From: Cheilinus undulatus
Taxonomy: Eukaryota; Chordata; Actinopteri; Labriformes; Labridae
NCBI RefSeq assembly: GCF_018320785.1
Contig: NC_054882.1
Location: forward strand, 26,788,719-26,852,718
DNA: 64,000 bases
Direction of reading: 5' to 3'
Below are positions 44,201 through 58,400 of this stretch, piece by piece. The position numbers and the translations under genes are program-made. Positions within the stretch are counted from its first letter, which is position 1, and every line of letters begins with the position of its first letter. Below the pieces are notes generated by a model. It did not search any database. It was not told where the DNA came from and saw nothing but the letters and a program-made list of their open reading frames with translations.

Positions 44201-47200
44201 GACATTTCCTATACTGTGCAACTGTGAAAACCACAGATTTTTAAAAGCAAGAAAAACACCCTCCCACCCCCCACTCAGTGGTCTGTCTAAATAGGGCAGG
44301 GTGGTCTGAAGGCAGTAAATAAGTTGGTGTTGGTTTTGAGGTCTGTGAATGGAATACCAAGGCCTAAAATTGCTAACTTCACCAAGCACTTGCTTGCAGT
44401 AGCTTGGAAACCAAACGTGCATAGAAACCGATAGGCAGAGACCACAAAGACAGATTTCTCAATCTTTGATGGTTAAATTTATACCGGCATTGACAGCAGG
44501 TTGGTCTGTCAGAGCGTAGGCAGCGGCCTTCACAAACGCAGACATGAAGCCCAACTTGATGTTGTGCTTTTTTAGGAAGGCATCTTTGTACGTCTTCCTC
44601 ATCTCTGAGATGTTGCTGCAGGAGAGAAAAACACAAAATGCATTCAATTTTCTATCATTAGGCATCTAGCAGCATCAAAACTTTATCTTTTTGAAGAAAA
44701 AATATAAAATGATTTCAATGACCTGATTTTCTAAATCACTGAATGTTCATGTTTTAGCCGTTTTTTCCAACGTTTATAATTGTGTTGCTTTGATGCTGTT
44801 GAAACCAATGCAGAGATTTATCAGTGATCTTTTGAAAAACTAATACTTGTCTCACACATGGCATTACTTACAAAACAAAACAGAGCATTTTTATGGCTGT
44901 GACACACTGCTGTGTATTTGGGTGAATTTAAGCTATTGAAAATTTCCTGCTAATCGTTTCATCATCGCTCATTTTTCTCTTGTATCTCTCTTTTTAATTG
45001 TTTGTTTTCCTGTCTCTAACCCTGTTGAAGCTCTAGGGTTTCTCCGCTAACAAAATTAGCCCCTCCCAAGACACAGACTCTCCGAGAAAGGAGAGAAGAA
45101 GCGATAAAAATCTTCACTTTCTAGAGCCTGTAAATCTTATTGGGCTGTCATAAAAGCCCATATCGGTTGAGGCAGCTCTTCCACTCAGCACGTGGGTCTC
45201 TGTGGGCCCCCGCAGATGCTCCAGCCTCCTGCTCTGACTCGCTCCTTCGGCTCCAGATGAGCCCTAGCCTGGGAAGTCTTCCTCCAGACCGTCAATGTCA
45301 ATCCAATTAGGATACATAGAAAACCCTGAATAGCTGAAAGACGACACCGCACATTTGCGGGGAAAAAGAAATCCTCAAAGTGTCCTCTTCAGCGCAGAGG
45401 GCAAGTGGAGACAATAACATTTCCTTGTAAATTAATAAAACCTCTTTTACCAATTCTTATCTTCGTGTTAGATGGCATTACCACCAAATATTTACATTCC
45501 AGTGTTTAAGAGGAGATTAGGTTTCAAAAAGCTTTTCCTATTTGGCTGATTCCAATCTATAACCATGTTAACCAGTGTTGTTTGGGCTTTTAACACAGAT
45601 GTACATACACTGTGCATCCTGTATAGTACTATGTAAGAATGCACTTTAACAGAAATAAAGAAAATTATTTTAAAAAGTTGGGATTTCTTCACTTTTTAAA
45701 GCCTGACTTTTCCCCTCCACAGATTCTTTTTATGTATGTAGCTGAGAACTTTACATTTATTTTTAAAAGACACCGAGGGCTAAATGATGTAGGTCATCTA
45801 ATTCAGTATTTCATACCTCATGTCGACCTCATTAAACGTAGTCAACATAGCACAGGTGTTTTGGGCTTCTTTCAGTCTCTGAGCAATTCTCAGTCTCATG
45901 CGGTTCATCTTAACCTTTAATTAAAAAAAAAATACGAGTCCATAAACACAGAAGTTCTTAAATTGTATCCATCTCTACTTGATCATTAAACAAGCCTAGA
46001 CAACTTTAGACAATCCAAATTCTTTGTGAATTATGTGCTTTACCCTGCTCTCTGTCCGAGCTCCTTTGGCCACAGCTTCTGCTTGAACTGCTGCAGCAGC
46101 CGGAGCAGGAGTGGGCTTGATGGCTGAAACTAAGACAAGGCATAAAGGAGCAGTTAGTGTCTATAGACGCACAGTTTATTGGTGCCTATAGAGAGCTGAA
46201 CAATGATTAATCCTGTAAGCTAGAGGTCAAGAGCACAGATGTCAAGCAAAACACTTCTCACATGACACAGGCCGGCTGTCCCATTACAACTAACCTGGTT
46301 TGGTGTCCATAGCATGTGCTGGCACAGGTGGCACAGGGGGCATAGTGGTGGGAATGGGGCCCACAGCTGAGGGGGGAGGAGGTGGAGGAGGAGCAGCAGA
46401 AGGTGGTGGAGGGGCTGCGGCAGGGGCCTCTGCTTTTGGAGCTTCTGCAGCTTTGGGTGCACCAGCTAAAACACACAAGATAACAGTAATTGTTAAACAG
46501 ACTTAAAGCTTTACATCAACAACCACTTTTCTGGTAAATTTTAGCTACAAAAATAGATAGCTGCAGACCTCCTTTTCTAAGCTTAAACAGGGGAGTCCCT
46601 CCTTCGACCTTTCCTCCATCTGGGACCAAAAGCTCCTCAATCACTCCAGCAGCAGGGGAGGGAACCTGCACTGATGTCTGAAAGAAGACAGAAACAAAGC
46701 CATTTGAAAACTGAAATGCAAAAAGCTCAAGAAAGCTTGCAAAAAGTGAATAACCATGATAACAGGGTGTATACCCTGGACCTTTTTTAAAACCTTCATC
46801 ATACATTTTAAGACCCTATCGCATCATCGGTTTCTAACCAGTTTAATTAATGACACAGGTGCATATATGTTTTGTGCTGACAGTAAGGCAAGAATGTGAC
46901 TAAAGAAAAGAAAAGCCAGTAGTATCATTTAATGTAGAATGAAAATGAAGCTTTCTTTGAGCATTTTGAGATTAGACTATGACAAAAAAAGAACCAAATG
47001 CCATAAGGTGCTTAAAGGCAGGGCTTATTTTGTAATTAAGAGGCCTAAAAATATATAATTGCCAATTTCAGGATATTATAATGGTTAATACTGATTTTAA
47101 AGCAGTGATGTGTCAGTGATAACTTCACTGCTGCAGCTGATCAGCCACAGCTCCCAACAGTTGCATTATATTCAATTCAAAAATTTATCTCAATAAATCT

Positions 47201-49718
47201 GGGAAAAATTCAGGTCTGACCTGGCAGAGTTTCTAAAGATTCTCATGTGTGATTAAATCCAAAATATCAAAAAACAAACAAACAGATAAACTAGCCCACC
47301 TATAAAGATAAACATGCTATGGAAAAGAAATTAAGACCATAAAGTCTTGCATTTGAGACTTTATGACTTTCTTGAATTCAGATGGAGTCAAACTAATGAG
47401 TGCATCTTTGTAAATATAGTTAACCTTTGATCAAATGTTTATGTATTTTCTTATGGTTTCATAACATCTTTGAAAAGGATAAAACTCACTATTTCCTTGT
47501 TTGACTGTCTGTTTTATCCCCCAAAGCAGTCAACACAAGCAAATGTCTTCAACAAAATCAAAAGACACAACACGTCCTAAATCTGTCATGTTATGCATGG
47601 TAGGTATCCACTTTTTAAGCAAAGCTTCCCATTTAACAATAATCACACAGAATATCCTTTATAACTTTTACCTTATCAGTCTCAATCTCACACACCACCT
47701 CATCCTCCGAGACGCTGTCTCCAACAGCTGTAAACACAGAATATGTTTAGCATCTTACATAAAGCAGACTTACATTGTATTGTTTAGCTCATGTTTTCAA
47801 CAGAAATACTAATCAATTTTCCACTTATTAAGGAGTTACCTTTTTCCCACCTCACATCCCCCTCTGTGACAGATTCTGCAAACGCAGGAGTCTTAACTGT
47901 GACGACTTCATCTCCTGAAAGACAAAGAAGAGGGGCAAGTTTAAAGACATGCATTTCTTTCTCTCCCCAGAAACCGTAGTTGTGATAAGGATGGGGTGGC
48001 ATTCATTTTTTTTATTGCCATTATTCCCTCCCCAAATTTTACCAGGGTATACGACATAATTGTCAGATGTTTTTAAAAACCACAGTAATACCGTGATACC
48101 CCCCCGTGTTATGTCTAGTTGTAATCACAATTTTAACAGCTGTAGCAACTGAAGGCTCAAACATACTGTAGGCTGCAGATGTCCTAAAGTACTGAATTTG
48201 GAAGACACTGGACCGGGGATCAGGTTTTCTGGAGAGAAAAAAGAAAAGCATAAAAAATTCATCAAACAAAGATAAAATCTTAAGAGGGCTGAAAGAGTGA
48301 TACAAACATAGATCTTGTGGCTAGAAATACATGTGCTATATTTTATATAGATGCTGATGAAAAAATGCATGGAGTATTTTTGCATAGTTATGATGTTTTA
48401 AGGGTCAATAAAGGCTATCCAGATCAGTAGTAAGTATTTGACAGTAAAGTGTTTTATTTCTTAAAATTGCTGGGTGTTTTCTGGTTGGTTTACTTACACA
48501 TTCTTGTTGAGAGTGACCGAATGGTTAACTGATAGAGCTGCGGGAAAACAAAAAAACAGCAATGTGTTATACACGTTCTTGCAGCTTAACAACCCCCAAA
48601 GCAAGTTGAAATGCAAGACATTATGCTTAAACAGTAAGAAAACATACCTGCAGTGGCTCGACGAGCTAACACATTATTTCCCTGAAAGAACAGGCAAAAA
48701 GTATGTGTCACGATATGTTGGTTACTCAATGAGTTTTAAGAATTAGTAAAAGTAAAACAAAAACATTCATCAAGAATATAATGTTAAGGAAAAATGCCCC
48801 CTCCTAACTTAACGATTAAATCAAATTAAATTCCAATATTGCACTTTGATTAATATAAAAAACAAATTGAAATATATGGTCACTTATTCCAGGTGACAAC
48901 AGTCTGCTGTCAGCAGTCACTAGTACCCTGCAGACAGTGACCTTTGAAATAATCGATCAAAAGTTCTGACAAACAGGTGATTTGAGAAACATAAGAGCTG
49001 AACGAGCAAATTTACAACATTTCTTTAAATTAGAACAACTATATTAGTGCTTTATTATCAACTAATAATATCCTTGCAGGCTTCTCAGACATTTACTCAT
49101 ACATTATTAACATTTAACATTGCTAACTTAGCTTAATTTGTATGCAGCAACAAAAAAACAACACCCTAAATGAGAGCAAACATTTGCTTCAACAGGTTAG
49201 TCAAACAGGGCTTTCTTTCTCCATACAGCACAATATGACCTCAGCATGATAGCTAAAAGCACAAAGCTAACCTCTCAGTGTGGCTAGCATGATTGTGCTA
49301 GCTCCAAACATGTTATTGAATAAGTTTAGTATGACCCTAACATGGACGTGATAATGATACTGAATGCTTATATAAGAAGCGTGTGGTATGCATGTCAACT
49401 CGAGAGGCATACTAGAGAGTTTGGGCACTGCTTTAACTTTCCCAGACTGCAGCAGAGATTTGTCAAGGAAAGTGTCAGACTGTCCTTGGCTTACAATGTT
49501 AAGGCCTCCCCGTGGCCTACAGCAGCTAGCTGGCTAATGCTAATGCTAGCTCTGGGAGCTCAACAAACAGACTTTGAGACCACACCCGCTAACAAAGACA
49601 GTGAGGCGACCTGGAGCGAGTAGCAGAGACAACACTTCGTTTGTTTGTTGCCTACCTGGCGGATGGCAGAGAGGGAACGGCCAAAATTCCTGGTGAGACA
49701 CCGGGAATGGGATAACAT
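41201..49718 (-). CDS. dlst: Dihydrolipoamide S-succinyltransferase (E2 of 2-oxoglutarate dehydrogenase), mitochondrial
   Basis: Fifteen coding exons on the minus strand, in transcript order: 49656-49718, 48648-48681, 48498-48537, 48167-48228, 47840-47914, 47672-47727, 46569-46677, 46295-46465, 46044-46123, 45817-45914, 44485-44615, 44022-44095, 43842-43925, 42942-43109, 41201-41335. All join in frame with GT-AG introns to 459 residues (human 453). Residues 1-~66 are an Arg/Ser-rich mitochondrial presequence. The lipoyl domain ([14 protein letters not shown]...[17 protein letters not shown]) has its lipoyl lysine in ETDK at about 110. An Ala/Pro linker (exons 8-9) follows, then the catalytic core from [18 protein letters not shown]. 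The active-site motif DHRLIDGRE is in the last exon (His ~430, Asp ~434). The enzyme transfers succinyl groups from lipoamide to CoA in the TCA cycle. As in other animal E2o proteins no E3-binding domain is seen between lipoyl domain and core. The gene appears intact. Confidence 0.97.
43172..43745. mobile_element. hAT/Charlie-type MITE in a DLST intron
   Basis: Ends CAGTGGTTCCCAA and, reversed, CGGTAGTTCCCAA. The 8-bp flanks TCTTAGAG (43164-43171) and TCTTAGAA (43746-43753) differ at one position. The 574-base element has no transposase. Related end sequence occurs inside the LINE debris near 3470. Confidence 0.8.
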
Positions 49719-50900
49719 GGTGGCTGTGTGACAGCAGCCTGTCGGCGGAAGGGAATCTGTGGTCACAGCGACAGGCGCGGATGGGCACGCGCAAGAAACG
49801 AGGAAGTAGTGTGGGAGAAACCAAGTTTCCAAGAGGGAGGGGGGAGGGGGAGCCCACTTTATAGTGCCCTCTGATCCCTGAAAGTACTGGAAAGTACAAA
49901 AAAGTGCAAATACGATACAGTAGCCGCCACTTTCAGGTAGGTAAGGAGCGTATAAAAACGAAATATGATAAAATAGTACGAGAAACGTCAAAGCTATCAG
50001 ACGACAGTCAAGATAAGATCAGAAGGATGGAAAGTATGATTTAAAATGGTAGTTTACACAACTAGAAAAGTAAGAAGTCATTAGATTTACTTACATATGT
50101 TTTATTTTACTTTATTCTCCCATGAACATATTACATTTCAGTTGTTTATTCCTGACGACTATTTATCTTTTGGGCACAGATTACAACCCTTGGTAAGAAG
50201 TCAATTTCCGATGTTTCATGAGACCTAGAGAAAGTAACTGCACAGGAAAACCAGCGTTTTTTGTAGTGAGATAACTACATAGATAATATGTAAAGAAAGC
50301 AGCTCTTAATCACAGAACAGAAAACGTTTATAGCATAATTATGCCCCCCAACGGCTTCCGTCTAAAAGACAAACACCTCTCTGGGGTATGTGTAAAGTAA
50401 AAAATATTATTACTGAATAGCAAAATATTCCACGTGACATTCTAAGTGATGACGTTTGTGTGGACTCTAACTTGTAATGACTGTTAAGAGTTTAGAGATG
50501 GGAAAGTATAATCATTTAGCTTTTCTTTTTGATACGACTAATTTAACCGGTGCCCTCATGTCTTATTTATTTATTTATTTATTTGTTTGTTTGTTTGTTT
50601 ATATTCTGTCTTACTGCTAGGTCAAAATGATTTATTTAGATTTATGTAGGCAGCCATTATGAATGCATGCACACCAGGCTAAATTAGTTATTTTATAATT
50701 GTTATTCTTAATTTTCATGTCGCTAAATGCCTACATAATTGTTGACAAATTGTCAAAGGGCAATGAAAACAAAAGTCTATTACCAGACATGACCATATTA
50801 TTTTATTAATTTGCCCTCAGTCCAGCAATTTTGATAACCCTACTTCATGCACCACGACTAGACTATAACGCCAACACCTCACAGCAAACAGTTTCCTTTT
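49719..50900. promoter_or_regulatory. Intergenic region between divergent DLST and PROX2
   Basis: The first ~200 bases are GC-richer and should hold the DLST 5' UTR and promoter. The rest is AT-rich, with a tttatttatttgtttg simple repeat at 50565-50600. No further gene was seen. PROX2 transcription starts toward the other side, so regulatory DNA may be shared. Confidence 0.4.
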
Positions 50901-51053
50901 CTTGGCAGATTGTGGTTGATGTTCGACCACCTCGTTGCTGTGTGATGGCCACGCCCCGGCTCCGTTTGATGCCTCTCTTCTCCCTCGTGCTGCTGCTGAG
51001 AGTGTCTGACAGTTAGTGCAGGCCAGCAGCTCGGCAGCACGTCCCAGCAACAG
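50900..51053 (+). other. prox2: Probable non-coding first exon of PROX2
   Basis: A good donor (caacag|gtaagg) at 51053/51054 ends a GC-richer stretch. The next acceptor (actacag|attctt) is at 52431/52432, just upstream of the PROX2 start codon. The 5' end is unknown. Short upstream ORFs such as 50831-51016 are not considered genes. Confidence 0.45.
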
Positions 51054-51059
51054 GTAAGG

Positions 51060-52430
51060 TCCCATCACTGCCGCTCTCTCACTCTTGTCTGTCTTTTAAC
51101 CGTGTCAGACTGCATGCTGTAGGGCTGTGACAAATTGCAGGTCTGTTATTATCTTCCAAACCTATTACTTCAGCTTTGAGAGTTTTGGTAAGTTTTTATC
51201 ATAACTGAAAAGTGTTTATTGTTGTGTAATTTTGTCTTAAATTATTAGTAAAATGCTCTGCTTATTTGCTTCTGTATCTCATTTATTCGAAGGGTAAAAA
51301 TTATAAATGACACTTGCATGCAGATTCTCCTGACATGATTTGTCACATGGATGTTATGTTTTAAAATGTAAAAGTCTATTTACTATAAATTTTATGTGTA
51401 CTACCTGTTAATTATAACAGCCTGTGTATTTTAGAATTGGTAAAAGTGAATAAAACACTGTAGTTACTCATACACAAATTATAACTAAAATGTGTCGAAC
51501 TTTGCAGTGTGGGATATGTGAGTGCACTTCTAAGGCATTTTATATCCTCATGGAATTTTCATGAAATAAAAAATTAAAAAAAGTTGGGAAACATGAGTGT
51601 AAATTACTGATAAGTAAAGGATTTTTAATGTTACTATAAAGTTGAATCTATCATTTTCCATTTAACATCCAGCTTGCAGAATTATTTCTGTCAGTTAACG
51701 TGTGTTACAGCTCACAAATTTGTTTTTACAGAAATCTAAAGTAAAGAAAATTATTCCAGTGATTGTAAAATGGCTGCAATCCAGCTCTCTATTTTCAAAC
51801 CTTGAACTCATTCTTGATCTTTCCTCAAGATAAAAAGCCATGAAAGAGTTTGTCTGGTTTCTCATCTTAAATAATGTATACACAGAGCCGTTCTGCATGC
51901 CTGCCTTTGGCTTTAATATGCAGACATTTATTTTCATGCTTGTATTACAACTGACGTTTTATCCTTTATGTTAACTATTGCTGCAAACCCAAGATGAAAT
52001 AATATTGAATACACTCCTCATCATGTTAAGATGAAGGACCTCTTTTTATTATAGATCTGAGAATCTTGCTAATAATGCCAGGCTCTTTGCCTATCTTTGA
52101 TATGTTGAAGTGATTCACATTTGTTGTAAATGTTTTATTTTTGGAACTAATAAGAGCCTTATATGTAATTTTATATAGACCAAGATAACTTATGAAGGAT
52201 ACATATATAATCATTTGTCTATTAAAACATCTAGTCTTTGCTATGCATTAAAAAAAAACTTTAAATGGTAAGGTGAAACTAGCCGTAAACACAAAACACA
52301 TGTTTCTTTCTTTTTTATAGAGGGAAAAAAGCATTAAAAAAAATCAAAATAAAAAACTATTAATTTGTATATGACTCAGTTTTTTTTGCTCATCTGTTCT
52401 CATAATATTCTTCTATTTTCTGTCACTACA
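51060..52430 (+). other. PROX2 first intron, AT-rich
   Basis: No exon, element ends or RNA gene recognised in this AT-rich stretch. Confidence 0.4.
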
Positions 52431-52466
52431 GATTCTTATATTTGAATTATCCTGATCCTAAGAAGC

Positions 52467-55400
52467 ATGAACCTCAGTCTCCCTGACCAGAACATGCACA
52501 GCTCTTCTGAAAGCTGCCTGGAGGATGACAAACCTGATGTTATGTTGCCGTGTTTCCGTAGAAACATGTATGACGAGCCTCTGGCCTCATACCCCAACGG
52601 CTCCATCATCTCCCAACTCCTCCGCAAGACAATCCAAAACAAGAGGGCACTGGATGAGAGTCACTTCTTCCTTTCCTCCTCTGCTGCTGACTCCAGCCAG
52701 GAGGACCAGAGCAGCGTCTCCTCTAAGGACAGCACGGTGGATGCTGCCTCTCCCAGTGCTCACGTGTCCACGGGAGGAAGCCCAGAGGGAGAGCATCCCA
52801 TCGCTGATCACCTGCAGGCAAAGAGGGCCAGGGTGGAGAACATTATCAGGGTGATGGCCGGCTCTCCAAACAGCAGGCAGCATGGAGACAGTGAGAGGTC
52901 TGACACGGATGCTCGAGACGTCAGAGAGACCAGAGAGACGTACAGAGAGAATAAACGCAAGCAGAGGCTGCCTCAGCATCAGGAACACAGTATTGGAGGA
53001 CCGGCAAGCAGAAGCAGTAGCAGTGAAACATGCAAAGCTAAAGATGAGGAGTGTCATAAGCTGAAGGAGCAGCTCCACAGCATGCAGAGGCTCCTGCGTC
53101 AGCTGCAGGAAAAGTTTCTTCAAGTTTACAACCAGGATGAGCCTGAACATGACACGGATGAGACAGAAGTCACAGCTGAGCATGATGGCCTGGAAGAAAG
53201 CTACACAAACACTGAAGAGGATTTGGAGAGGAAGACTAAGGACAGAATGAAAGTTCTGGTCCACCAGAGAGAAAGTCAGAACCTGCAAGAGACCCTGAAG
53301 CAGGAGCTGTCCCGGGCTGTGAATGACTGTGTGGACAGAGTCTTCAAAAAAATCTCCTCCTCAGGGTTGGATCTGTCCCCTCAGCAGCGCATGTGCTCCT
53401 CTCCTGAGCTGCAGACCAGCATGGGTGCAGACAGGAAGAGTCAGCAGGCTGGATCCACCCAGGAGCAGCCCCAGGCCGAGGAGGCTGCAGGGAAGCGCCG
53501 CTCTTTGGAGTATTATGAAAGCTCCGAGGCTCAGAGCCCTCAAGACCAGACTGAAGCATTGTCCCTGGTGGTGCGCAAGCCAGCGGTAACCCCTCTGAGC
53601 TCGGTCACCCCGACTGTGAAGAGGCCCTATCCTGTGCACCAGACGCCATTTCAGTTCAATTACCCCACCCCTCTGCATGACAGTCAGATCCTGGAGCACC
53701 TTCTCAAGTATGGGCCGCATTCAAGCTTCGGGGGTCTTCCGTGCCTTCCTCCATCCATGGACAGGACCTCCCCTGACTCAGTGGAGCTGCCCTGGGAGGC
53801 CATCTCCATGAGGTCCAAGGTGACATCCGGCCACCTGGGACACCACCCTCGCCCCTCCGCCCTGGGGGCAGTGACGGTGGACAATCTGTGTCTCCCTCAT
53901 GTGAAGATCGAGTGTGGAGAGCTGCAAAGCATGGCTGAAAGAAACCCCTACATGTCACTCAATATATCCTTTTATAAAAAAAGAAATATTTTAGCCAAAT
54001 CAGCATAAATATTTGTGTTTTAGCCTTTAAGAAAAAGATTTAAGATGTAAAACAAAAGCCGTTTATTCAAGTATTTACTATAAAAATTTAATTTAACTGT
54101 CAAAACCTTTTACAGAGTGGTTAAAAAGGATTTATTCAAGCATTTTAATTCTGCTGGCACAAATTGACACAATTTTCAGTGACAACTTTGATTTCACATC
54201 ATATTTTTATGTGCTATTGCAAATTACAACAGGCTATGTCTGATAATTTCCCATATATACTGTTTTGATATCAAACAAACTCTCTTTATTTCAGCTCCTC
54301 CATCGGAACAATGGCTGGTTGAAGCTCATTGCAGCATGGGCAGTTCCAGTAACAAACTTCAAGGAGAATTTTTTCTTTGATCTCGCTAACCCCATAGAAA
54401 ATTACAGCGTCTTCTTTAATCTGAGCCGAGTAATGACTTTAAGTTTAGAAAAAGACAAATAAAAAGGAATACAAGGCTTTGATAAGAATTGCCAGGAACA
54501 AAAGCCAATTTTTCAAAGGGAGAGAAAGCATCGGTTTCTGTTTCAGGAAGCGTCGTTTTTTCTGACTTGAAAAGGTGCAGGATCTATTTCTCCATCATCA
54601 GAGTGATGGGGGTGCATCTGAAAGGTCACATCTGAGTGCTGGTTGGAAATCAAAAGTGCCTCCCAACCACAACACTTGAGCTCTTGTCTTGAGCATTTGT
54701 TGTAGGATGCATTTGTCAGGATGTACGAGGGAAATCAAGTGCAAGATAACAGTGCTTATTCCTCAAAGGAAGTCAAGAAATCACTGGGTAATAAAATATA
54801 TCCAAGCAAAAATATCTGAAGAAGTCAGAACCAGAATTACATCCAGGTATTGCAAAACCTGAAGTCTTATCAACAAATGTATAATCTAAAAAAAAATCTA
54901 AAAACATCTTATTTAAGAATAAAAAATAAAAGGCCCGATAGGTTAAAAAATATCCGCCAATGCACAAGCAAAAGCAAATGTCTTGAAATGAGATGGGCTC
55001 ACTGATAGAAACCCAAAAGGACATGCATCTTTCATTGTGCTCCTGTAATAATTAGAGACGAATCGTTAATGAATGAGGTGGCACTTTTATGTAAAAGACA
55101 GGAGCCGGATCCTGTTTGAGAGTCAGTTTCTCTATTTATTATTATTATTTTAGATACAAATATATACAAAATCAGGAGATCATTTTTCCACCACAGGCAT
55201 ATCAGGCAAATGAGAACTCATACAAGATGGTATAATATTGTTTAACCTGAGCAGGTTTTGTAGGGACGGGATATATCTCAGAAAATAAATTCATGAGATT
55301 TTCATAATTTAAAAGAAAATACTGAGGCCTGCACGGTGGCACAGGGGTTATGCACAGGTTCTCTTCAGGTACTCTGGCTCCCACTACTAAAAGCATGCTT

Positions 55401-58400
55401 GTTAGGTTACCTGGTGACACTAAATTGCCCGTAGACATGAGTGTGAGAGTGCCTGGTTGTTCGTCTCTGTATGTCAGCATTGCCATTGACTGGTGACCAG
55501 TCCAGGGCGTACCCTGCCTCTCGCCCAATGGCAGCTGGGATCCGCGACCCCAAAAAATGGGATAAGCGGTGTAAATAATGGAAGGATGGATGAGCACCGG
55601 CTTGGCAGGGTCCCACATGCAGAGGCTAGAGTCCTCGAAAAACACTGGTTGCAGGAATGATTCTTGGTCCCAGTGCTGTTTGGTGCTTGGATCCACTCTC
55701 TCACTCTCTCTCCCTGTGTTTCCTTTTTCTTTTCACCTGTCTCCTGTCCTATTGAAATAAACACAAAAACCCACCAATAGCAATATTTAGAAAATATGGA
55801 ATAAAATACATGTACACATATCAATCTTGTGTCAAAAAATACTAAATTTCGCTGACTTGTTGAAGTCCAAGTGGTACCAAATGAGAGCCGTCTCTTCTTG
55901 CTGAGCCAAAATGATCTGGATCCCTAAAAAGATACACAATTCCCCTCTCTAGCAATAATGATTACATTTTCACATTTTCAGATGTGGATATCAAGAAATT
56001 AACTCACTAATACAGGAAAAACAGTTTTGTCATCAAAAATAACAAGATTAATCATTCAAAATCTTAAAAAAAAACAACCAAAATGTACTCAAAAAATGAG
56101 TAAAATAAAATAGATGTTTGTCCTCTTCAGGCCTTCACTTACCAACCTAGAATTAATATCTAATTTCAAGACATTTACCAAATATAATGTGCTTGCTGCA
56201 TTTGCAGATATTTTTTTTGCATTACAAGCAATTCAGGTTTTGTTTTTGCACTTTCTTATTCCTTTAAATAGAAGTTTGTCTGGACCTGTCAGATTGGTCT
56301 GGTGTACAGAAACTGAGCGTTGAAATCTCTATGTTGAACATCACAGATTTGCTTTTTACTCTGAAGTATAATTTTAACTCCATTCTGAATCAAATGGTGT
56401 TCGGTGTTTGTTTTATTTGACAGTGTTGATCAAATCAGTGTTAGTCCAACTGTCATCAACCCACTGCAAATTTCAAATCTGGGGGAATATGTGGGCTGAG
56501 TTTTCCCATTATGCCCTTGGGTAGAGAGTTTAGATGTGTTAAGATGTATTTAGATATGTGTCTAGATGTTGCCTGTTGTGCGTTGAATACTGCTGGGATT
56601 CATTAGTTCACGTGTCTGGTGGATTGTTGTTTTTGATGTAAGATGCTTTTGCACCATGAGTGAGGCTACCCACTGAGATAGTGACTAACTGACGGTGGAA
56701 ATAGATGAGTTTAAGTTGAGCGTGGTGTTATTTTGATGCCAACGACTGTCCTCTAGCCATAAATTTGACTCTTGGCTTCTTACTTGCCAGAGAGCCTTGC
56801 AACAAATGTTCAACACAAAGTGGTAATCTTTATAAAGCTTTAGAATATATTGTTTTTTTGTTTTTTTTTTGATAAGTAACATTTTAAATACTTATTTACA
56901 CCCTTAGTGAAAGGAAATAACACAATGTGTTAAAAGTGCCCTTAAATGTGCAAAAAACAATATGAGAGTTAAATAAATTAACACTACAAGAGAGTTAAAA
57001 TATTAACTTTAATTTAACAAATGAATTTAACTCGAAACCAGGGAGAATTATAGTAATTCTAATTTAAACTAACCAATTTAAAAATTTTAAATTTAACAGT
57101 ATGTGAGTTAAAATGAAACAGATGATTTTGCTGTGTGTAATGTGATATTTTTTAACAATTAAATAGACAAATACACTTTCTTAGAATGGATTTTTTGCAG
57201 TTTTGCAGAAATTAAATTTGCTTTAGGATTTTTGTTGCAACTAACAAAAAATATGGAGGAAGAAATTGAAAGTAGAAGGCTTGTGAACAACAGTAATCAT
57301 ACTATAAGGGTAATTTAGATAAATAAACATTAAGCAATCAAATGTATGAAGTTTTAATACAAAGTAAAATAACACTAGTGATGACAGAGCTGCACAAAAA
57401 GGTGCAGGATTTTTTTAGAGCATATACTGTAAAATAAAGCTATGCATGATACAGTAAACAATGATTTAATATTACACACAATTTATATTGTAATAATAAT
57501 GTGAAATAGATTTAATTATTCTTTAACTCAGTTAGATCTGTTTTTATTTTTGATTGTAATAAGGAAAGGTTAAAAATTTTTTAAATATTTTCAATAAAAA
57601 TATTTTTAAATCCATGCAACCTCTGTTATTTTGATAATCGATGAAATGGCATTAGTGAATGAGGCCTTAATACTTCACATCTCCAAAAGCTGCAGCAAGT
57701 GAAAGAGAGAGGCAGAGTATTGCTACAGATACATTGCTCAAATATTTATGCAGTCAAACAATTTTACAGGAGTCTATTTATTTTTTGGTACCTAATAAGA
57801 CATGGCCCAGCACTAGGAGCCTAGGACTTTTATTTTTGTTGCTGTGGTATTAAAACATGAATTATTCCCAAAGTCACATCAGAGTTTTAATTCTGGTATC
57901 ATTTCAACCTTATTATTACATAAATTATCTCCCCTATTATTTCCCCCTAAAAGCCCTCATAAAGTCAGAACTTTTTGGTTTAGTTGGCTTTATTTTTGCG
58001 AGGCATTAGAGAGATATTGTTATGTGATGCCTCTCAGGACTCACTTTCTCTTTACAGTGCAAAAGAGCTCTGCTTCTCTTTGAACAATATCGCATAAATC
58101 TTTCATCCCAACTTCCTTATTTCAAAGGTAGGGATCCCTAATAAAATGTACACGCTGGGGTGACCTGATAAGGAAATATTATGACCTAAGGCATACTGCT
58201 GGACTACAGAGGAAATGCTCTGGAGCGTCTTCTTTGCCATAGGGGAGAAAACTTGAGTAGGTATAGAATTTATTCATTCTTGCAGTAAAGAAAATATATA
58301 TGGAAAGGCAGTATGTGTCAGATAAAATCAAATCATTTACATTTGCAAAAAAAAAAAGTATCTTTTTATTTGTCAAAATAATACTTGTCAAAATTTCTAA

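Noticed and set aside
46300-46506. Glycine-rich plus-strand open frame
   Set aside because: It is the complement of the Ala/Pro-rich linker exon of DLST (46295-46465), which has correct splice sites and family similarity on the minus strand.
49560-49991. 143-residue minus-strand frame at the DLST 5' end
   Set aside because: It overlaps DLST exon 1 in another frame. The 21-codon start at 49718 matches the known DLST N-terminus and splices in frame.
52587-53288. 233-residue minus-strand open frame
   Set aside because: It lies entirely opposite the PROX2 coding exon, whose protein has clear family motifs. The antisense frame shows no domain and no splice context.
53964-54008. Extension of the PROX2 exon to the stop codon at 54006-54008
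   Set aside because: The added residues do not resemble any PROX protein, and the junction carries a U12 AT-AC donor leading in frame to the conserved prospero domain.
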